A stretch of DNA of 64,000 nucleotides, taken from positions 248,001 to 312,000 of the forward strand of contig NZ_VYVA01000003.1 of assembly GCF_009193215.1 (NCBI RefSeq), read 5' to 3'. Numbering within the stretch: position 1 is the stretch's first letter; the number at the start of each line of letters is the position of its first letter. Of this stretch, positions 1 through 8,089 are shown piece by piece. This stretch comes from Flavicella marina. GTDB taxonomy: Bacteria > Bacteroidota > Bacteroidia > Flavobacteriales > Flavobacteriaceae. Position numbers and translations under genes: made by a program. The notes beneath the pieces were generated by a model that was not told the DNA's origin, ran no database searches, and saw only the letters and a list, made by a program, of their open reading frames with translations.

Positions 1-336
1 GGGATTTTGACAAAGATTTACAGCAAAGCACATGTTGCATATGTGGGTGGGGGCTATACAAAAAGTGGTATCCATAATATTTTAGAACCTGCAACATTTG
101 GTATTCCAGTGGTAATAGGACCAAATTATAAGAAATTCCGTGAAGCGAAAGATTTGGTTCGGATAGGAGGTTGTATAACAACGAGCGATCAAAAAGCCGT
201 TGATGCTATATTGACTGAATTTAGAGATAATGATGTGTTGAGAAACGAGCGTGGTGCACTGGCTTTAAATTACATCAAAAAAAGTTTGGGTGCTTCCGAG
301 AAAATTTGTCAATTTATCGATAGTACGATTAAATAA
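1..336 (+). CDS. kdtA: 3-deoxy-D-manno-octulosonic acid transferase, C-terminal fragment
   Basis: This is the 3' end of a gene cut by the window start; the frame is open from base 1. About 111 residues remain. They match the end of the second Rossmann domain of Kdo transferases (GT-B fold, GT30), which add Kdo to lipid IVA at the inner membrane during lipopolysaccharide core synthesis. The diagnostic stretch is AYVGGGYTKSGIHNILEP followed by ATFGIPVVIGPNY and a FREAKDLV segment, with the donor-binding Glu in HNILEP. The upstream residues G-I-L-T-K-I-Y also fit the family. The internal TTG at base 7 is not a real start. An 80-base gap separates it from moaA. Confidence in the family is high; the N-terminal acceptor domain cannot be seen. 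Confidence 0.9.
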   Translation, partial: GILTKIYSKAHVAYVGGGYTKSGIHNILEPATFGIPVVIGPNYKKFREAKDLVRIGGCITTSDQKAVDAILTEFRDNDVLRNERGALALNYIKKSLGASEKICQFIDSTIK

Positions 337-416
337 TTGCTGCTTTAATAGTACTTGATAAATTTTGTTCTTACCTCTTTTTATCAGAACTTTACAGGCT
401 TATAACACTTGTTGAG

Positions 417-1412
417 ATGAATACGTTGGTTGATGCTTTTGGGAGACAAATAACTTACTTGCGATTGGCAGTTACAGATCGTTGTAACTTAAGATGTACG
501 TATTGTATGCCGGCAGAAGGTGCGGCGATTGTTGAGCGAAATGAATTGTTGACTTTTAAAGAAATGTATCGCATCACTCGTGTGCTTTCTGAACTTGGAG
601 TCAATAAAGTTCGACTAACAGGTGGTGAACCTTTTGTTAGAAAAAACTTCATAGATTTTATAAAAATGTTATCGTTTAATGAGCGGCTTGACGAAATAAA
701 TATTACCACAAACGGAGCGCTTATTTCTGAGCATATTGAAGTTTTAGAAACCTTGAAAATTAAAACGGTCAATTTGAGTATAGATAGTTTAGATGCTCAA
801 AATTTTGCTAAAATTACAAGACGTGATGTTTTTGATAAAGTTTGGGATACCTATGAAAAACTTAAAAATAGTAGTCTCAAATTAAAACTGAATGTCGTGA
901 TTCAGTCAGGTGTCAATACCGATGAAATTAACAAGTTTGTAGCACTTACAAAAGAAGAACCCATCGAAATTCGATTTATTGAAGAAATGCCGTTTAACGG
1001 AGTGGGAAAAAGAACGACGAATGAAGTTTGGAATTTTACAAAAATCTTAGATGAAATAAAGTCAGTTCACAGCAATGTAAACAGATTGCCTATAAAAAAA
1101 TCTTCTACCTCACATATGTTTCAAGTTGAAGGGTATAATGGTGTGTTCGGAATCATTCCTGCCTATACAAGAACTATTTGTCACGACTGCAATAGAATTC
1201 GAATTACTTCAACGGGACTTTTGAAAAACTGTTTGTTTGATGAAGGTGTGTTTAATATCAGAGATTTTATAAGAAACGGAGCTTCTGATGATGAATTGAA
1301 ACAGCTATTTATAGATTTGGTAGCGAAAAAACCAAAAGATGGATTTGTAGCTGAAGCCAATCGTTTGAAGAATAAAAATGTTTCAGAAAGTATGTCTTCC
1401 ATAGGAGGATAA
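417..1412 (+). CDS. moaA: GTP 3',8-cyclase (radical SAM)
   Basis: MoaA performs the first step of molybdenum cofactor synthesis, turning GTP into 3',8-cyclo-GTP with S-adenosylmethionine. At 331 residues it has the usual length. The radical-SAM cluster motif CxxxCxxC is at C23, C27 and C30 and the GGEP motif at 69-72. The second [4Fe-4S] cluster that binds GTP is supplied by C255, C258 and C272. The protein ends in Gly-Gly (SSIGG), the dipeptide tail known to enter the MoaA active site. It is the first gene of a moa/moe cluster; the next gene begins 15 bases downstream. The start is an ATG with no Shine-Dalgarno, as is usual in Bacteroidota. Confidence 0.97.
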   Translation: MNTLVDAFGRQITYLRLAVTDRCNLRCTYCMPAEGAAIVERNELLTFKEMYRITRVLSELGVNKVRLTGGEPFVRKNFIDFIKMLSFNERLDEINITTNGALISEHIEVLETLKIKTVNLSIDSLDAQNFAKITRRDVFDKVWDTYEKLKNSSLKLKLNVVIQSGVNTDEINKFVALTKEEPIEIRFIEEMPFNGVGKRTTNEVWNFTKILDEIKSVHSNVNRLPIKKSSTSHMFQVEGYNGVFGIIPAYTRTICHDCNRIRITSTGLLKNCLFDEGVFNIRDFIRNGASDDELKQLFIDLVAKKPKDGFVAEANRLKNKNVSESMSSIGG

Positions 1413-1427
1413 TTAAAACTGCGTGCT

Positions 1428-1886
1428 ATGAAAGAAAAAAGAACCCCAAAAAAAATGGCGATTTTAATTATCGTATCAATAGTGTTGTTATTGATTTTTA
1501 CGAATTTTGATTTAACGAAAGAGCTATTGATCAAAGGTGAAAATTCGAATTACTTGATCCCTGTAACAATCCTTTTTCCAATTTTGTTTGTGTTTTTGTA
1601 TGCGAATATTTTGTATTTGAAATTTTCATTTAAAGAAGGAAAAACACTCATTCAGAAAATAATTTATGGACTAATTAATGTTAGTATTACAGCGATGATT
1701 TTTGGAGTTGGTTTTCAGTTTTGGAAATACAGCCAAGGAGATATTGATGTAGCGTTTAATGGAGAAGTAAAAAAAGCTTTTGAGTTAAATTTTAGAAATT
1801 TATTTTTTTGGGTATTTTACCAAAGTATTTTAATGGCTTACGGATTGTCTATTTTGAAAATAGGGGTAAGTAAAATGAAAAAATAA
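1428..1886 (+). CDS. unknown four-helix membrane protein in the moa cluster
   Basis: I do not recognise this 152-residue protein. It has a basic N-terminus (KEKRTPKKM) followed by about four hydrophobic segments, near residues 10-27, 42-63, 78-98 and 120-146, so it should sit in the inner membrane with both ends probably cytoplasmic. The loop around residues 100-118 is polar and acidic (GDIDVAFNGEVKK). No catalytic motif is evident. It lies between moaA (15 bases upstream) and moeA (31 bases downstream) on the same strand, so it is probably co-transcribed with cofactor genes. That position allows, but does not prove, a role linked to molybdate or cofactor use. Confidence 0.75.
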   Translation: MKEKRTPKKMAILIIVSIVLLLIFTNFDLTKELLIKGENSNYLIPVTILFPILFVFLYANILYLKFSFKEGKTLIQKIIYGLINVSITAMIFGVGFQFWKYSQGDIDVAFNGEVKKAFELNFRNLFFWVFYQSILMAYGLSILKIGVSKMKK

Positions 1887-1917
1887 TTCGATTAGCAAAA
1901 CTTTCAAAACGATTAAG

Positions 1918-3126
1918 ATGATTGATGTATCAGAAGCGAGTAAGTTAATTCAAGAAGAATGTCAACAATATGGTACAGAAAAAGTTTTGTTGATGGAATC
2001 TGTAGGAAGGGTTTTAAAAGAGGCTATTTTTGCTGACAGAGATTTTCCTCCATTTGATCGTGTTTGCATGGATGGAATTGCGATTTCTAAAAAATCTTTC
2101 GATGCTGGACGTCGAACTTTTAAAATTGAAGGTGTTCAGGCAGCTGGAAGTGCACAAAAAGAATTAGTTGATAACGATGCTTGTTTAGAAGCTATGACCG
2201 GTGCAGTGCTTCCCAAAGGCACTGATGTAGTGATCCCTTATGAGCAAATAGAAATTAAAAATAACTGTGCTCATGTTTCTGTTGATGCAGTAAAAGAACT
2301 ACAAAACATACATTTACAAGGAAAAGACAAAGTTAAAGGTGATTTACTGATTGCAAAAAACAGAATAATTACAGCAGCCGAAATAGGTGTATTAGCTACC
2401 GTTGGTATGCATGAAGTTGAAGTGGCGAAACAACCGAAAATTTTGATTGTCTCTACTGGAGACGAATTGGTTGAGGTTACGGAAAATCCATTGACGCATC
2501 AAATTAGAAGGAGTAACGTATATAGTTTACAGGCGCTGTTGTTGAAGTTGGGAATTGCCTCTAAAACAAAACATTTGCCTGATGATAAACCATCGTTGCT
2601 AGCTGAAATTGAAAAAGCACTTGATAGTTTTGATGTTGTGTTGTTTAGTGGTGCGGTTTCAAAGGGGAAATTTGATTATATTCCTGAAGTATTAGATCGT
2701 TTAGGAGTTGAGAAATTGTTTCATAAAGTAAAACAACGCCCAGGAAAACCTTTTTGGTTTGGTAAAAGAAACGCCAATAATAATGAGAATAATACCTTGG
2801 TTTTTGCGTTTCCAGGGAATCCAGTTTCGACCTATGTAAATTGTTTGAAGTATTTTTATCGATGGTATCAAAAGTCAATTCTAGGTAAGGAGTTAATTCT
2901 TGAAGAAGCAATGTTGGGGCAGAATTTTTCTTTCAAGCCTAGTCTTACATATTTTCTTCAAGTGCAATTGAAAAATGAATCAGGAGTAATAACAGCCATG
3001 CCTCTTTCGGGTAATGGATCAGGAGATTTGGCCAATTTAACAGAAGCTGATGCTTTGTTAGAATTGCCAGCAGATAAAACAGAATTTTTGAAAGGAGAAG
3101 TGTTTCCTATCATCAGATATCGTTAA
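1918..3126 (+). CDS. moeA: molybdopterin molybdenumtransferase
   Basis: MoeA inserts molybdate into adenylylated molybdopterin, giving the active cofactor. The 402 residues cover the four MoeA domains: the N-terminal part with DFPPFDRVCMDGIAI near residue 40-55, the TGAVLPKGTDVVIPYE segment near 97-112, the central MoCF-binding-like domain with STGDEL (~180) and SGAVSKGKFD (~242), the FAFPGNPVSTYVN motif (~297-309), and a C-terminal beta-barrel domain. Length and motif order are normal. It is followed after 10 bases by moaC, supporting one transcript for moaA through the mobA-like gene. Confidence 0.96.
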   Translation: MIDVSEASKLIQEECQQYGTEKVLLMESVGRVLKEAIFADRDFPPFDRVCMDGIAISKKSFDAGRRTFKIEGVQAAGSAQKELVDNDACLEAMTGAVLPKGTDVVIPYEQIEIKNNCAHVSVDAVKELQNIHLQGKDKVKGDLLIAKNRIITAAEIGVLATVGMHEVEVAKQPKILIVSTGDELVEVTENPLTHQIRRSNVYSLQALLLKLGIASKTKHLPDDKPSLLAEIEKALDSFDVVLFSGAVSKGKFDYIPEVLDRLGVEKLFHKVKQRPGKPFWFGKRNANNNENNTLVFAFPGNPVSTYVNCLKYFYRWYQKSILGKELILEEAMLGQNFSFKPSLTYFLQVQLKNESGVITAMPLSGNGSGDLANLTEADALLELPADKTEFLKGEVFPIIRYR

Positions 3127-3136
3127 ATAATATAAA

Positions 3137-3613
3137 ATGAGTGAGTTTTCACATTTAAACGACAGCGATCAACCTAAAATGGTTGACGTAGGATCAAAGA
3201 AGGTTACAAAACGTCAAGCTACAGCAAAGGCTACTATGTTTTTAGGGAAAGAAATAATTTCTCTATTTGAAAACAACGAGTTGAAAACAAAGAAAGGTCC
3301 CGTGTTTCAAACTGCAATTATTGCTGGGATACAGGGGGTTAAAAAAACATCAGAGCTTATACCTATGTGTCATCCTTTATTGATTCATGGTGTAGATGTT
3401 ACCATTGATATTGTCGATTCAGAACATATTCAGTTGTTGTGTACTGTAAAAATTGAAGGAAAAACAGGGGTTGAAATGGAAGCTTTAACAGGTGTTAATA
3501 TTGCAGCTCTTACGGTATATGATATGTGTAAGTCGGTGTCGCAAGAGATGCTCATAAAAGAAGTAGTTTTGGTAAAAAAATCAGGTGGAAAATCTGATAT
3601 CAACAAAGAATAA
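3137..3613 (+). CDS. moaC: cyclic pyranopterin monophosphate synthase
   Basis: MoaC converts 3',8-cyclo-GTP, the MoaA product, to cyclic pyranopterin monophosphate. The 158-residue protein has the family's active-site elements: the PMCHPL motif at 76-81, GVEMEALTG at 111-119 and the YDMCK segment with the catalytic Asp at about 128-132. Length is normal. The stop codon is immediately followed by the ATG of the next gene (no gap), which indicates translational coupling. No fusion to MoaB is present, although such fusions occur in some Bacteroidota. Confidence 0.97.
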   Translation: MSEFSHLNDSDQPKMVDVGSKKVTKRQATAKATMFLGKEIISLFENNELKTKKGPVFQTAIIAGIQGVKKTSELIPMCHPLLIHGVDVTIDIVDSEHIQLLCTVKIEGKTGVEMEALTGVNIAALTVYDMCKSVSQEMLIKEVVLVKKSGGKSDINKE

Positions 3614-4729
3614 ATGAAAAAACATAGCAAACATACCAAATTAACGAGAAGAAATAATGGTGATTTTGGACCCAATGAATTGGCCTTTTTAGGAGTCAAA
3701 TGCGGTGTGATAACGAATTTGGTTGAAGTAGTAAGCAAACGATTGCATACGGAAGCGAAAATTGCCTATGCAGATGCTTCACATGGAAAAGACAATACCG
3801 CTCCACTGTTTGATACGTATACTTATCACAGTTCTGGAGATATGGCGATTGCTTCCGATGTGAAAAGAAATGTATTTAATGAACGAATTCGTTTTGCCGA
3901 ATACGATTTGGTTTTGGTGAACGGAAATCATTTTCCGGCGCAAAAACAAGTGATTTTCTTAGATCCAGAAAAAGAAAGTTCGATCGAAAAAAGAATGGAT
4001 CAGATTACAGATATCCAATTTTTTATTAAAACAGATGAAACCGTTGAAATCTTCAAATCATTACGAGAAAAGTTTCCCAATTGTAAAGATATTCCTGTGT
4101 TTGATGTAACAGATATCGATGCTATCGTGGGGCACTTAAAAAGTTATATACATGCCCAGCAGGCTGAATTAAATGGCTTGGTGTTGATTGGTGGTAAAAG
4201 TACGCGTATGGGAGAAGACAAAGCTCAGCTATCTTATTATGGAATGCCTCAAAGTGATTACATGGTTCAGTTGCTAGAAAAACAGCAGTTAGATACCTTT
4301 GTATCCGTGCGAGCAGAACAAGATGCAAAACAACATAAAACGATAACCGATGCTTTTGTTGGTTTGGGACCTTTTGGTGCTATTTGTTCAGCGTTTATGA
4401 AAAACCCAAATAATGCGTATCTTGTATTGGCAACAGATTTGCCTTATGTTTCTGAAGCATTAGTTGCTCAATTAATTGCTGCTCGAAATCCTAAAAAAAT
4501 TGCTACAGCTATTAAAGGGAAATCAGCTAAGTTTATGGAGCCTTTGGTGACAATTTGGGAGCCAAAAGCGTATCCGATTTTGTTGAGTTATTTGGCACAA
4601 GGGTATTCTTGCCCAAGAAAAATTTTAATAAATTCAGATGTTGAAATAGTAGAGGTTGATGATGCTTTGATAAGAAATGTAAATACGCCAGAAGAGTATA
4701 AGCAAGTACAAAATGAATTAAATTCTTAA
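3614..4729 (+). CDS. MobA-like guanylyltransferase with degenerate MobB-like N-terminal domain
   Basis: Two domains are visible in 371 residues. The C-terminal half (about 187-371) is a MobA-type nucleotidyltransferase that would attach GMP to molybdopterin: it has the GTP-binding loop LVLIGGKSTRMGEDKA (from ~187), GPFGAICSAF (~252) and ATDLPYVSEAL with the metal-binding Asp (~276). The N-terminal half (about 20-165) aligns by pattern with MobB: strand, loop, helix, then an IAYADASHGKD segment. However, the loop reads GVKCGVITN where MobB has a GxxxxGKT P-loop, so nucleotide hydrolysis is unlikely. It directly follows moaC with no gap and precedes the bestrophin by 9 bases. The MobA assignment is firm; the N-terminal assignment is inference. 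Confidence 0.85.
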   Translation: MKKHSKHTKLTRRNNGDFGPNELAFLGVKCGVITNLVEVVSKRLHTEAKIAYADASHGKDNTAPLFDTYTYHSSGDMAIASDVKRNVFNERIRFAEYDLVLVNGNHFPAQKQVIFLDPEKESSIEKRMDQITDIQFFIKTDETVEIFKSLREKFPNCKDIPVFDVTDIDAIVGHLKSYIHAQQAELNGLVLIGGKSTRMGEDKAQLSYYGMPQSDYMVQLLEKQQLDTFVSVRAEQDAKQHKTITDAFVGLGPFGAICSAFMKNPNNAYLVLATDLPYVSEALVAQLIAARNPKKIATAIKGKSAKFMEPLVTIWEPKAYPILLSYLAQGYSCPRKILINSDVEIVEVDDALIRNVNTPEEYKQVQNELNS

Positions 4730-4738
4730 CGACAAAAT

Positions 4739-5626
4739 ATGATCTTAGAAAAAAGAATTCCCATTAGTTATTGGATACGTATCATTCGAAAAGATATGAT
4801 TATCATGGGGGTTTTTTCTTCTTTCGTTTTTGTTTTGTCTTTGTATTTACAAGATTTAACCATCCCTTTTCCAATTGTTGGTTTTTTAGGTACTGCGATT
4901 TCTTTATTGCTTTCTTTTAAATTGAGTCAGTCTTATGATCGTTGGTGGGAAGCCAGAAAAATATGGGGTGCTATTGTCAATGATTCTAGAAGTTTTGTAG
5001 TGCAATTGAAAAACTTTACAGATGGTTCAGAGTCTGAGTTGGTAAAAAAAATGGGATTTCGACAGATGGCATGGTGTTATGTGTTGGGGAACGATCTCAG
5101 AGAAGTCGATTCTATCGAAGTGGCCAGAGAATTTATTTCTGATGATGAATTAGAGGTTCTAAAAACAAGTAAAAACAGAGCATTGACTTTGTTGGATTTT
5201 CATAATAATGATTTGTTGAAATTACATAAAGCAAAAGCGATTAATGACTTTCAACAAGTTCAGATAGATAGTACGATTGTTAGATTGTGTGAGTCTATGG
5301 GGAAAGCAGAAAGAATTAAAAATACATTTTTCCCGAAAACGTATCGTTTGACCTTGCATTTTTTCATTTATATATTCCTAATATCTTTGTCGTTATCGTT
5401 AACAGAGTTGCATAATATTATTGAAATTCCCTTTATGATTGCGATATCTTTGCCGTTCTTTTTGTTAGAAAAAATAGCCTTGACAATTCAAGATCCTTTT
5501 GAAAATAAACCAGCAGATACACCTGTTACAAGTATCGCTAGAACTATAGAAATAAATTTAAAACAATTGCTCGGAGAGAAAAACATTCCAGAGAAATTAA
5601 TTTCTGATACCTATTATTCGATGTAA
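4739..5626 (+). CDS. bestrophin family ion channel protein
   Basis: This 295-residue protein matches the bacterial bestrophin (UPF0187/YneE) family of pentameric membrane channels. The signature region is near residues 45-85: GFLGTAISLLLSFKLSQSYDRWWEARKIWG, quoted in parts as SLLLSFKLSQSYDRWWEAR then KIWGAIVND. Hydrophobic helices lie near 20-40, 45-63, 203-222 and 228-250, with a long cytoplasmic helical segment between. The C-terminal DPFENKPADTPVTSIARTIE stretch is also typical. It starts 9 bases after the MobA-like gene. Bacterial homologues conduct sodium or anions; which applies here cannot be told. Its presence in a molybdenum cofactor cluster may be simple co-transcription or a link to oxyanion movement. 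Confidence 0.88.
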   Translation: MILEKRIPISYWIRIIRKDMIIMGVFSSFVFVLSLYLQDLTIPFPIVGFLGTAISLLLSFKLSQSYDRWWEARKIWGAIVNDSRSFVVQLKNFTDGSESELVKKMGFRQMAWCYVLGNDLREVDSIEVAREFISDDELEVLKTSKNRALTLLDFHNNDLLKLHKAKAINDFQQVQIDSTIVRLCESMGKAERIKNTFFPKTYRLTLHFFIYIFLISLSLSLTELHNIIEIPFMIAISLPFFLLEKIALTIQDPFENKPADTPVTSIARTIEINLKQLLGEKNIPEKLISDTYYSM

Positions 5627-5636
5627 ATTTTTCAAG

Positions 5637-7403
5637 GTGCAAAAGATTCAGTTTTACAAAAAACAACAAGGTGTTTACAACACGAAAGCAGATACGGCGA
5701 AAAAACAGCTTATAAGATTAAGTTGGATGCGCTTTTTGTCGTTCGTAGTTACGGTATTCTTTATATATTATTTTTTAGGACAATCAGAATTGATGTTCTT
5801 TTCAGTATTGTTAGGGGGCTCGATTTTTTCATTTTTTTTAAAGAAGTATTGGAAAAAGAAAGAAGAAAAATTACATCTTGATGCACTTAAAAATATCAAT
5901 CAATTAGAGTTGTCTGTTCTAAAGGGAGATGTATCTCAATTAAAATCAGGAGACAACTATAAAAATGCTCAACATGAGTATAGTTTTGATGTTGATTTGT
6001 TTGGTAAGGGTTCGTTTTTTCAAATATTGAACAGAACCGTTACAGAAGCTGGAGAAAAAAAACTAGTGGAATTGTTAGAATCTAATGACATACTAGCTGT
6101 TCAGAATAAACAAACTGCAGTGAAAGAACTAGCAGAAGCGATTGAATGGAGACAAGAATTTTCTGCGCTAGCGAGTAGTATTAAACCTGAGATTTCTATT
6201 GAAGCTATTGTCAAATGGTTGAAAGGTCATAAAAGTAATATCCCAAAGATAATGCGTTGGGTACCGATTGATTTTTCAATACTCTCATTTTTATTGTTAG
6301 TTGGTCTTGTTTTTTCTTTTGTTTCAGTTGGTTTGGTAACGCTTTGGTTTTTTATCGGATTAACAATTTCGGGTGTTTACTTGAAACAGGTAAACGAGCT
6401 CTATACCAAAGCTGGAAAAGCAAAGCATACATTCGAGCAATATTATAAACTTTTATCTGTGGTTGAAGCATCGTCGTTTCAAGCAGACTTGTTGCAAATT
6501 CAACTTCGTAAAATACATACAAGCTCTGAAAGTGCTTCTAGAACTATGAGAAGTTTTTTTCAATATTTAAATGCTCTGGACCAACGCAACAATATCTTTT
6601 TTGCCATTTTTGGAAATGCTTTTTTACTCTGGGATGTAAAACAAGCGTATAAAATTGAGTCATGGCTAAAACTGCATGAGAGTGATGTGCAGGAGTGGTT
6701 TGATGTTATTTCATTTTTTGATGCCTATAATAGTTTGGCAAATTATACTTTTAATTATCCTAAATTTAGTTTCCCTGAGATCATGGAATCAGATACAGTT
6801 TTTAAAGCGGTAGGTTTAGGGCATCCTTTATTGTCTGAAGCCAAGAGAATCACTAGTGATTGTAAGATGATTCAAACAGATTTTTTTATTATCACAGGCG
6901 CAAATATGGCGGGTAAAAGTACTTTTTTAAGATCGGTTTCTTTGGCGATAGTTATGTCAAATTTGGGCTTGCCAGTGTGTGCTACTCGTTTTGAGTATAC
7001 CCCTATAAAGCTTATTACCAGCATACGTAATTCAGATTCCTTGAATGACGAGACCTCTTATTTTTTCTCTGAGTTGAAAAGGTTAAAGCATATCGTTTCA
7101 GTGCTAAATATCGATAATTATTTTATCGTGTTAGATGAGATTTTAAAAGGAACGAATAGTATTGACAAGGCAGAAGGTTCTCAAAAGTTTGTGGAAAAAT
7201 TGGTGGCTTCAAATGCAACAGGAATTATTGCAACACACGATTTAAGTTTGTGCGAAATAGAAAAACAGCACCATCAAATTCAGAATTATTATTTTGACGC
7301 TGAAATAAAAAATGATGAGTTGTATTTCGACTATACTTTAAAAAGTGGCGTTTGTCAGAATATGAATGCCTCTTTTTTATTGAAAAAAATGGAAATTGTT
7401 TAG
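5637..7403 (+). CDS. membrane-anchored MutS-family ATPase
   Basis: The C-terminal third is a MutS-type ATPase: Walker A GANMAGKSTFLRS at about 420-432, the ETSYFFSELKRL segment (~473), Walker B YFIVLDEILKGTNS (~494-507) and the ATHDLSL His switch (~530). At 588 residues it is much shorter than repair MutS; the mismatch-recognition and connector domains are absent. Instead there are hydrophobic pairs near 30-67 and 213-250, suggesting a membrane-bound protein. The start is GTG, 10 bases after the bestrophin stop. Similar membrane MutS-like proteins occur across Bacteroidota with unknown function, so a role in mismatch repair should not be assumed. It is the last plus-strand gene of the cluster and faces moaE. 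Confidence 0.85.
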   Translation: MQKIQFYKKQQGVYNTKADTAKKQLIRLSWMRFLSFVVTVFFIYYFLGQSELMFFSVLLGGSIFSFFLKKYWKKKEEKLHLDALKNINQLELSVLKGDVSQLKSGDNYKNAQHEYSFDVDLFGKGSFFQILNRTVTEAGEKKLVELLESNDILAVQNKQTAVKELAEAIEWRQEFSALASSIKPEISIEAIVKWLKGHKSNIPKIMRWVPIDFSILSFLLLVGLVFSFVSVGLVTLWFFIGLTISGVYLKQVNELYTKAGKAKHTFEQYYKLLSVVEASSFQADLLQIQLRKIHTSSESASRTMRSFFQYLNALDQRNNIFFAIFGNAFLLWDVKQAYKIESWLKLHESDVQEWFDVISFFDAYNSLANYTFNYPKFSFPEIMESDTVFKAVGLGHPLLSEAKRITSDCKMIQTDFFIITGANMAGKSTFLRSVSLAIVMSNLGLPVCATRFEYTPIKLITSIRNSDSLNDETSYFFSELKRLKHIVSVLNIDNYFIVLDEILKGTNSIDKAEGSQKFVEKLVASNATGIIATHDLSLCEIEKQHHQIQNYYFDAEIKNDELYFDYTLKSGVCQNMNASFLLKKMEIV

Positions 7404-7426
7404 GCGCTTCATGTAAAGAGTAAATG

Positions 7427-7547
7427 GGCTGGCAGTGAGCCAGTCTAAATGTTAGTTTTTGATTCTAGAACTTCGACAGGCTCAGTCTCCTACGAATTCA
7501 TGTTATTTAGGGAATAGTCGGGCAGTGAGCTTGTCCAACTGCTAACA
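7427..7547. repeat. REP-like element copies between the mutS-like gene and moaE
   Basis: Three short elements lie in the 150-base convergent gap. The decamer ggcagtgagc occurs at 7431-7440 and 7521-7530, each followed by degenerate gtc and ta-rich sequence, giving two direct copies about 90 bases apart. Between them, 7471-7485 reads CTTCGACAGGCTCAG, the reverse complement of the copy at 8003-8017. Each copy has partial dyad symmetry (ctggc/gccag at 7429-7443, gcagt/actgc at 7522-7542). The CTTCGACA-GCTCAG core resembles intergenic repeats scattered in many bacterial genomes. No transposase is nearby. Confidence 0.75.
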
Positions 7548-7553
7548 CGATTA

Positions 7554-7976
7554 TTAGGGATGTGCGTTCACCCAAACTTCACCGTCTTCAAAATGTTCTT
7601 TTTTCCAAATCGGAACAGTTTCTTTTAAAGTATCAATTGCGAACTGACAAGCTTCAAAGGCTGCAACTCTATGTGCTGCTGAAACTGCAATAATAACTGG
7701 GATATCTCCAATTTGAAGCATTCCTTCAGCATGGTGTATGGCAATTTTCAAGACATCAAATTTCTCTAATACTTTTTCAGCTATCAGCTGCATTTCTTTT
7801 ACAGCCATTGGGCCATATGCTGAAAAGTCTAATTTTTTTACCGATTTCCCTTTGGTGTGGTTTCTCACGGTACCTACAAAAATATCAATTCCACCGCAAG
7901 TAGGATTGTCGACAAAGTCGTAACACTCTTTAAGAGAAAGTTTTTCTGTACTTAGTTTTATAGAAATGTTATTCAT
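7554..7976 (-). CDS. moaE: molybdopterin synthase catalytic (large) subunit
   Basis: MoaE adds sulfur, carried by thiocarboxylated MoaD, to cyclic pyranopterin monophosphate to form molybdopterin. The 140-residue length is typical. Seen motifs are FVGTVRNHTKGK near 33-44 (substrate-binding Arg38), AIHHAEGMLQIGD near 79-92, AAHRVAAFEA near 100-110 and the catalytic-Lys segment PIWKKEHF at 122-129. It is transcribed against the rest of the cluster and is separated from moaD by 113 bases that hold REP-like repeats. The start is ATG at 7976. Confidence 0.96.
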   Translation of the reverse strand: MNNISIKLSTEKLSLKECYDFVDNPTCGGIDIFVGTVRNHTKGKSVKKLDFSAYGPMAVKEMQLIAEKVLEKFDVLKIAIHHAEGMLQIGDIPVIIAVSAAHRVAAFEACQFAIDTLKETVPIWKKEHFEDGEVWVNAHP

Positions 7977-8000
7977 AGATATTTTATTTATGTGGATAAA

Positions 8001-8089
8001 CCCTGAGCCTGTCGAAGGGTTGTTTTTTAGGAGTTTGCATGAAAGTTACCAGAGCTTGTCGTGGGTGTTACCCTGAGCTTGTCGAAGGG
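8001..8089. repeat. REP-like element array between moaE and moaD
   Basis: Two near-identical 19-base copies are at 8001-8019 (CCCTGAGCCTGTCGAAGGG) and 8071-8089 (CCCTGAGCTTGTCGAAGGG), 70 bases apart in direct orientation. A decayed copy is at 8049-8065 (ccagagcttgtcgtggg). The second copy touches the moaD stop codon at 8090. The first contains the exact inverse of 7471-7485 beyond moaE. The copies sit within what should be a moaD-moaE transcript, where they could fold or end transcription. Confidence 0.8.
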
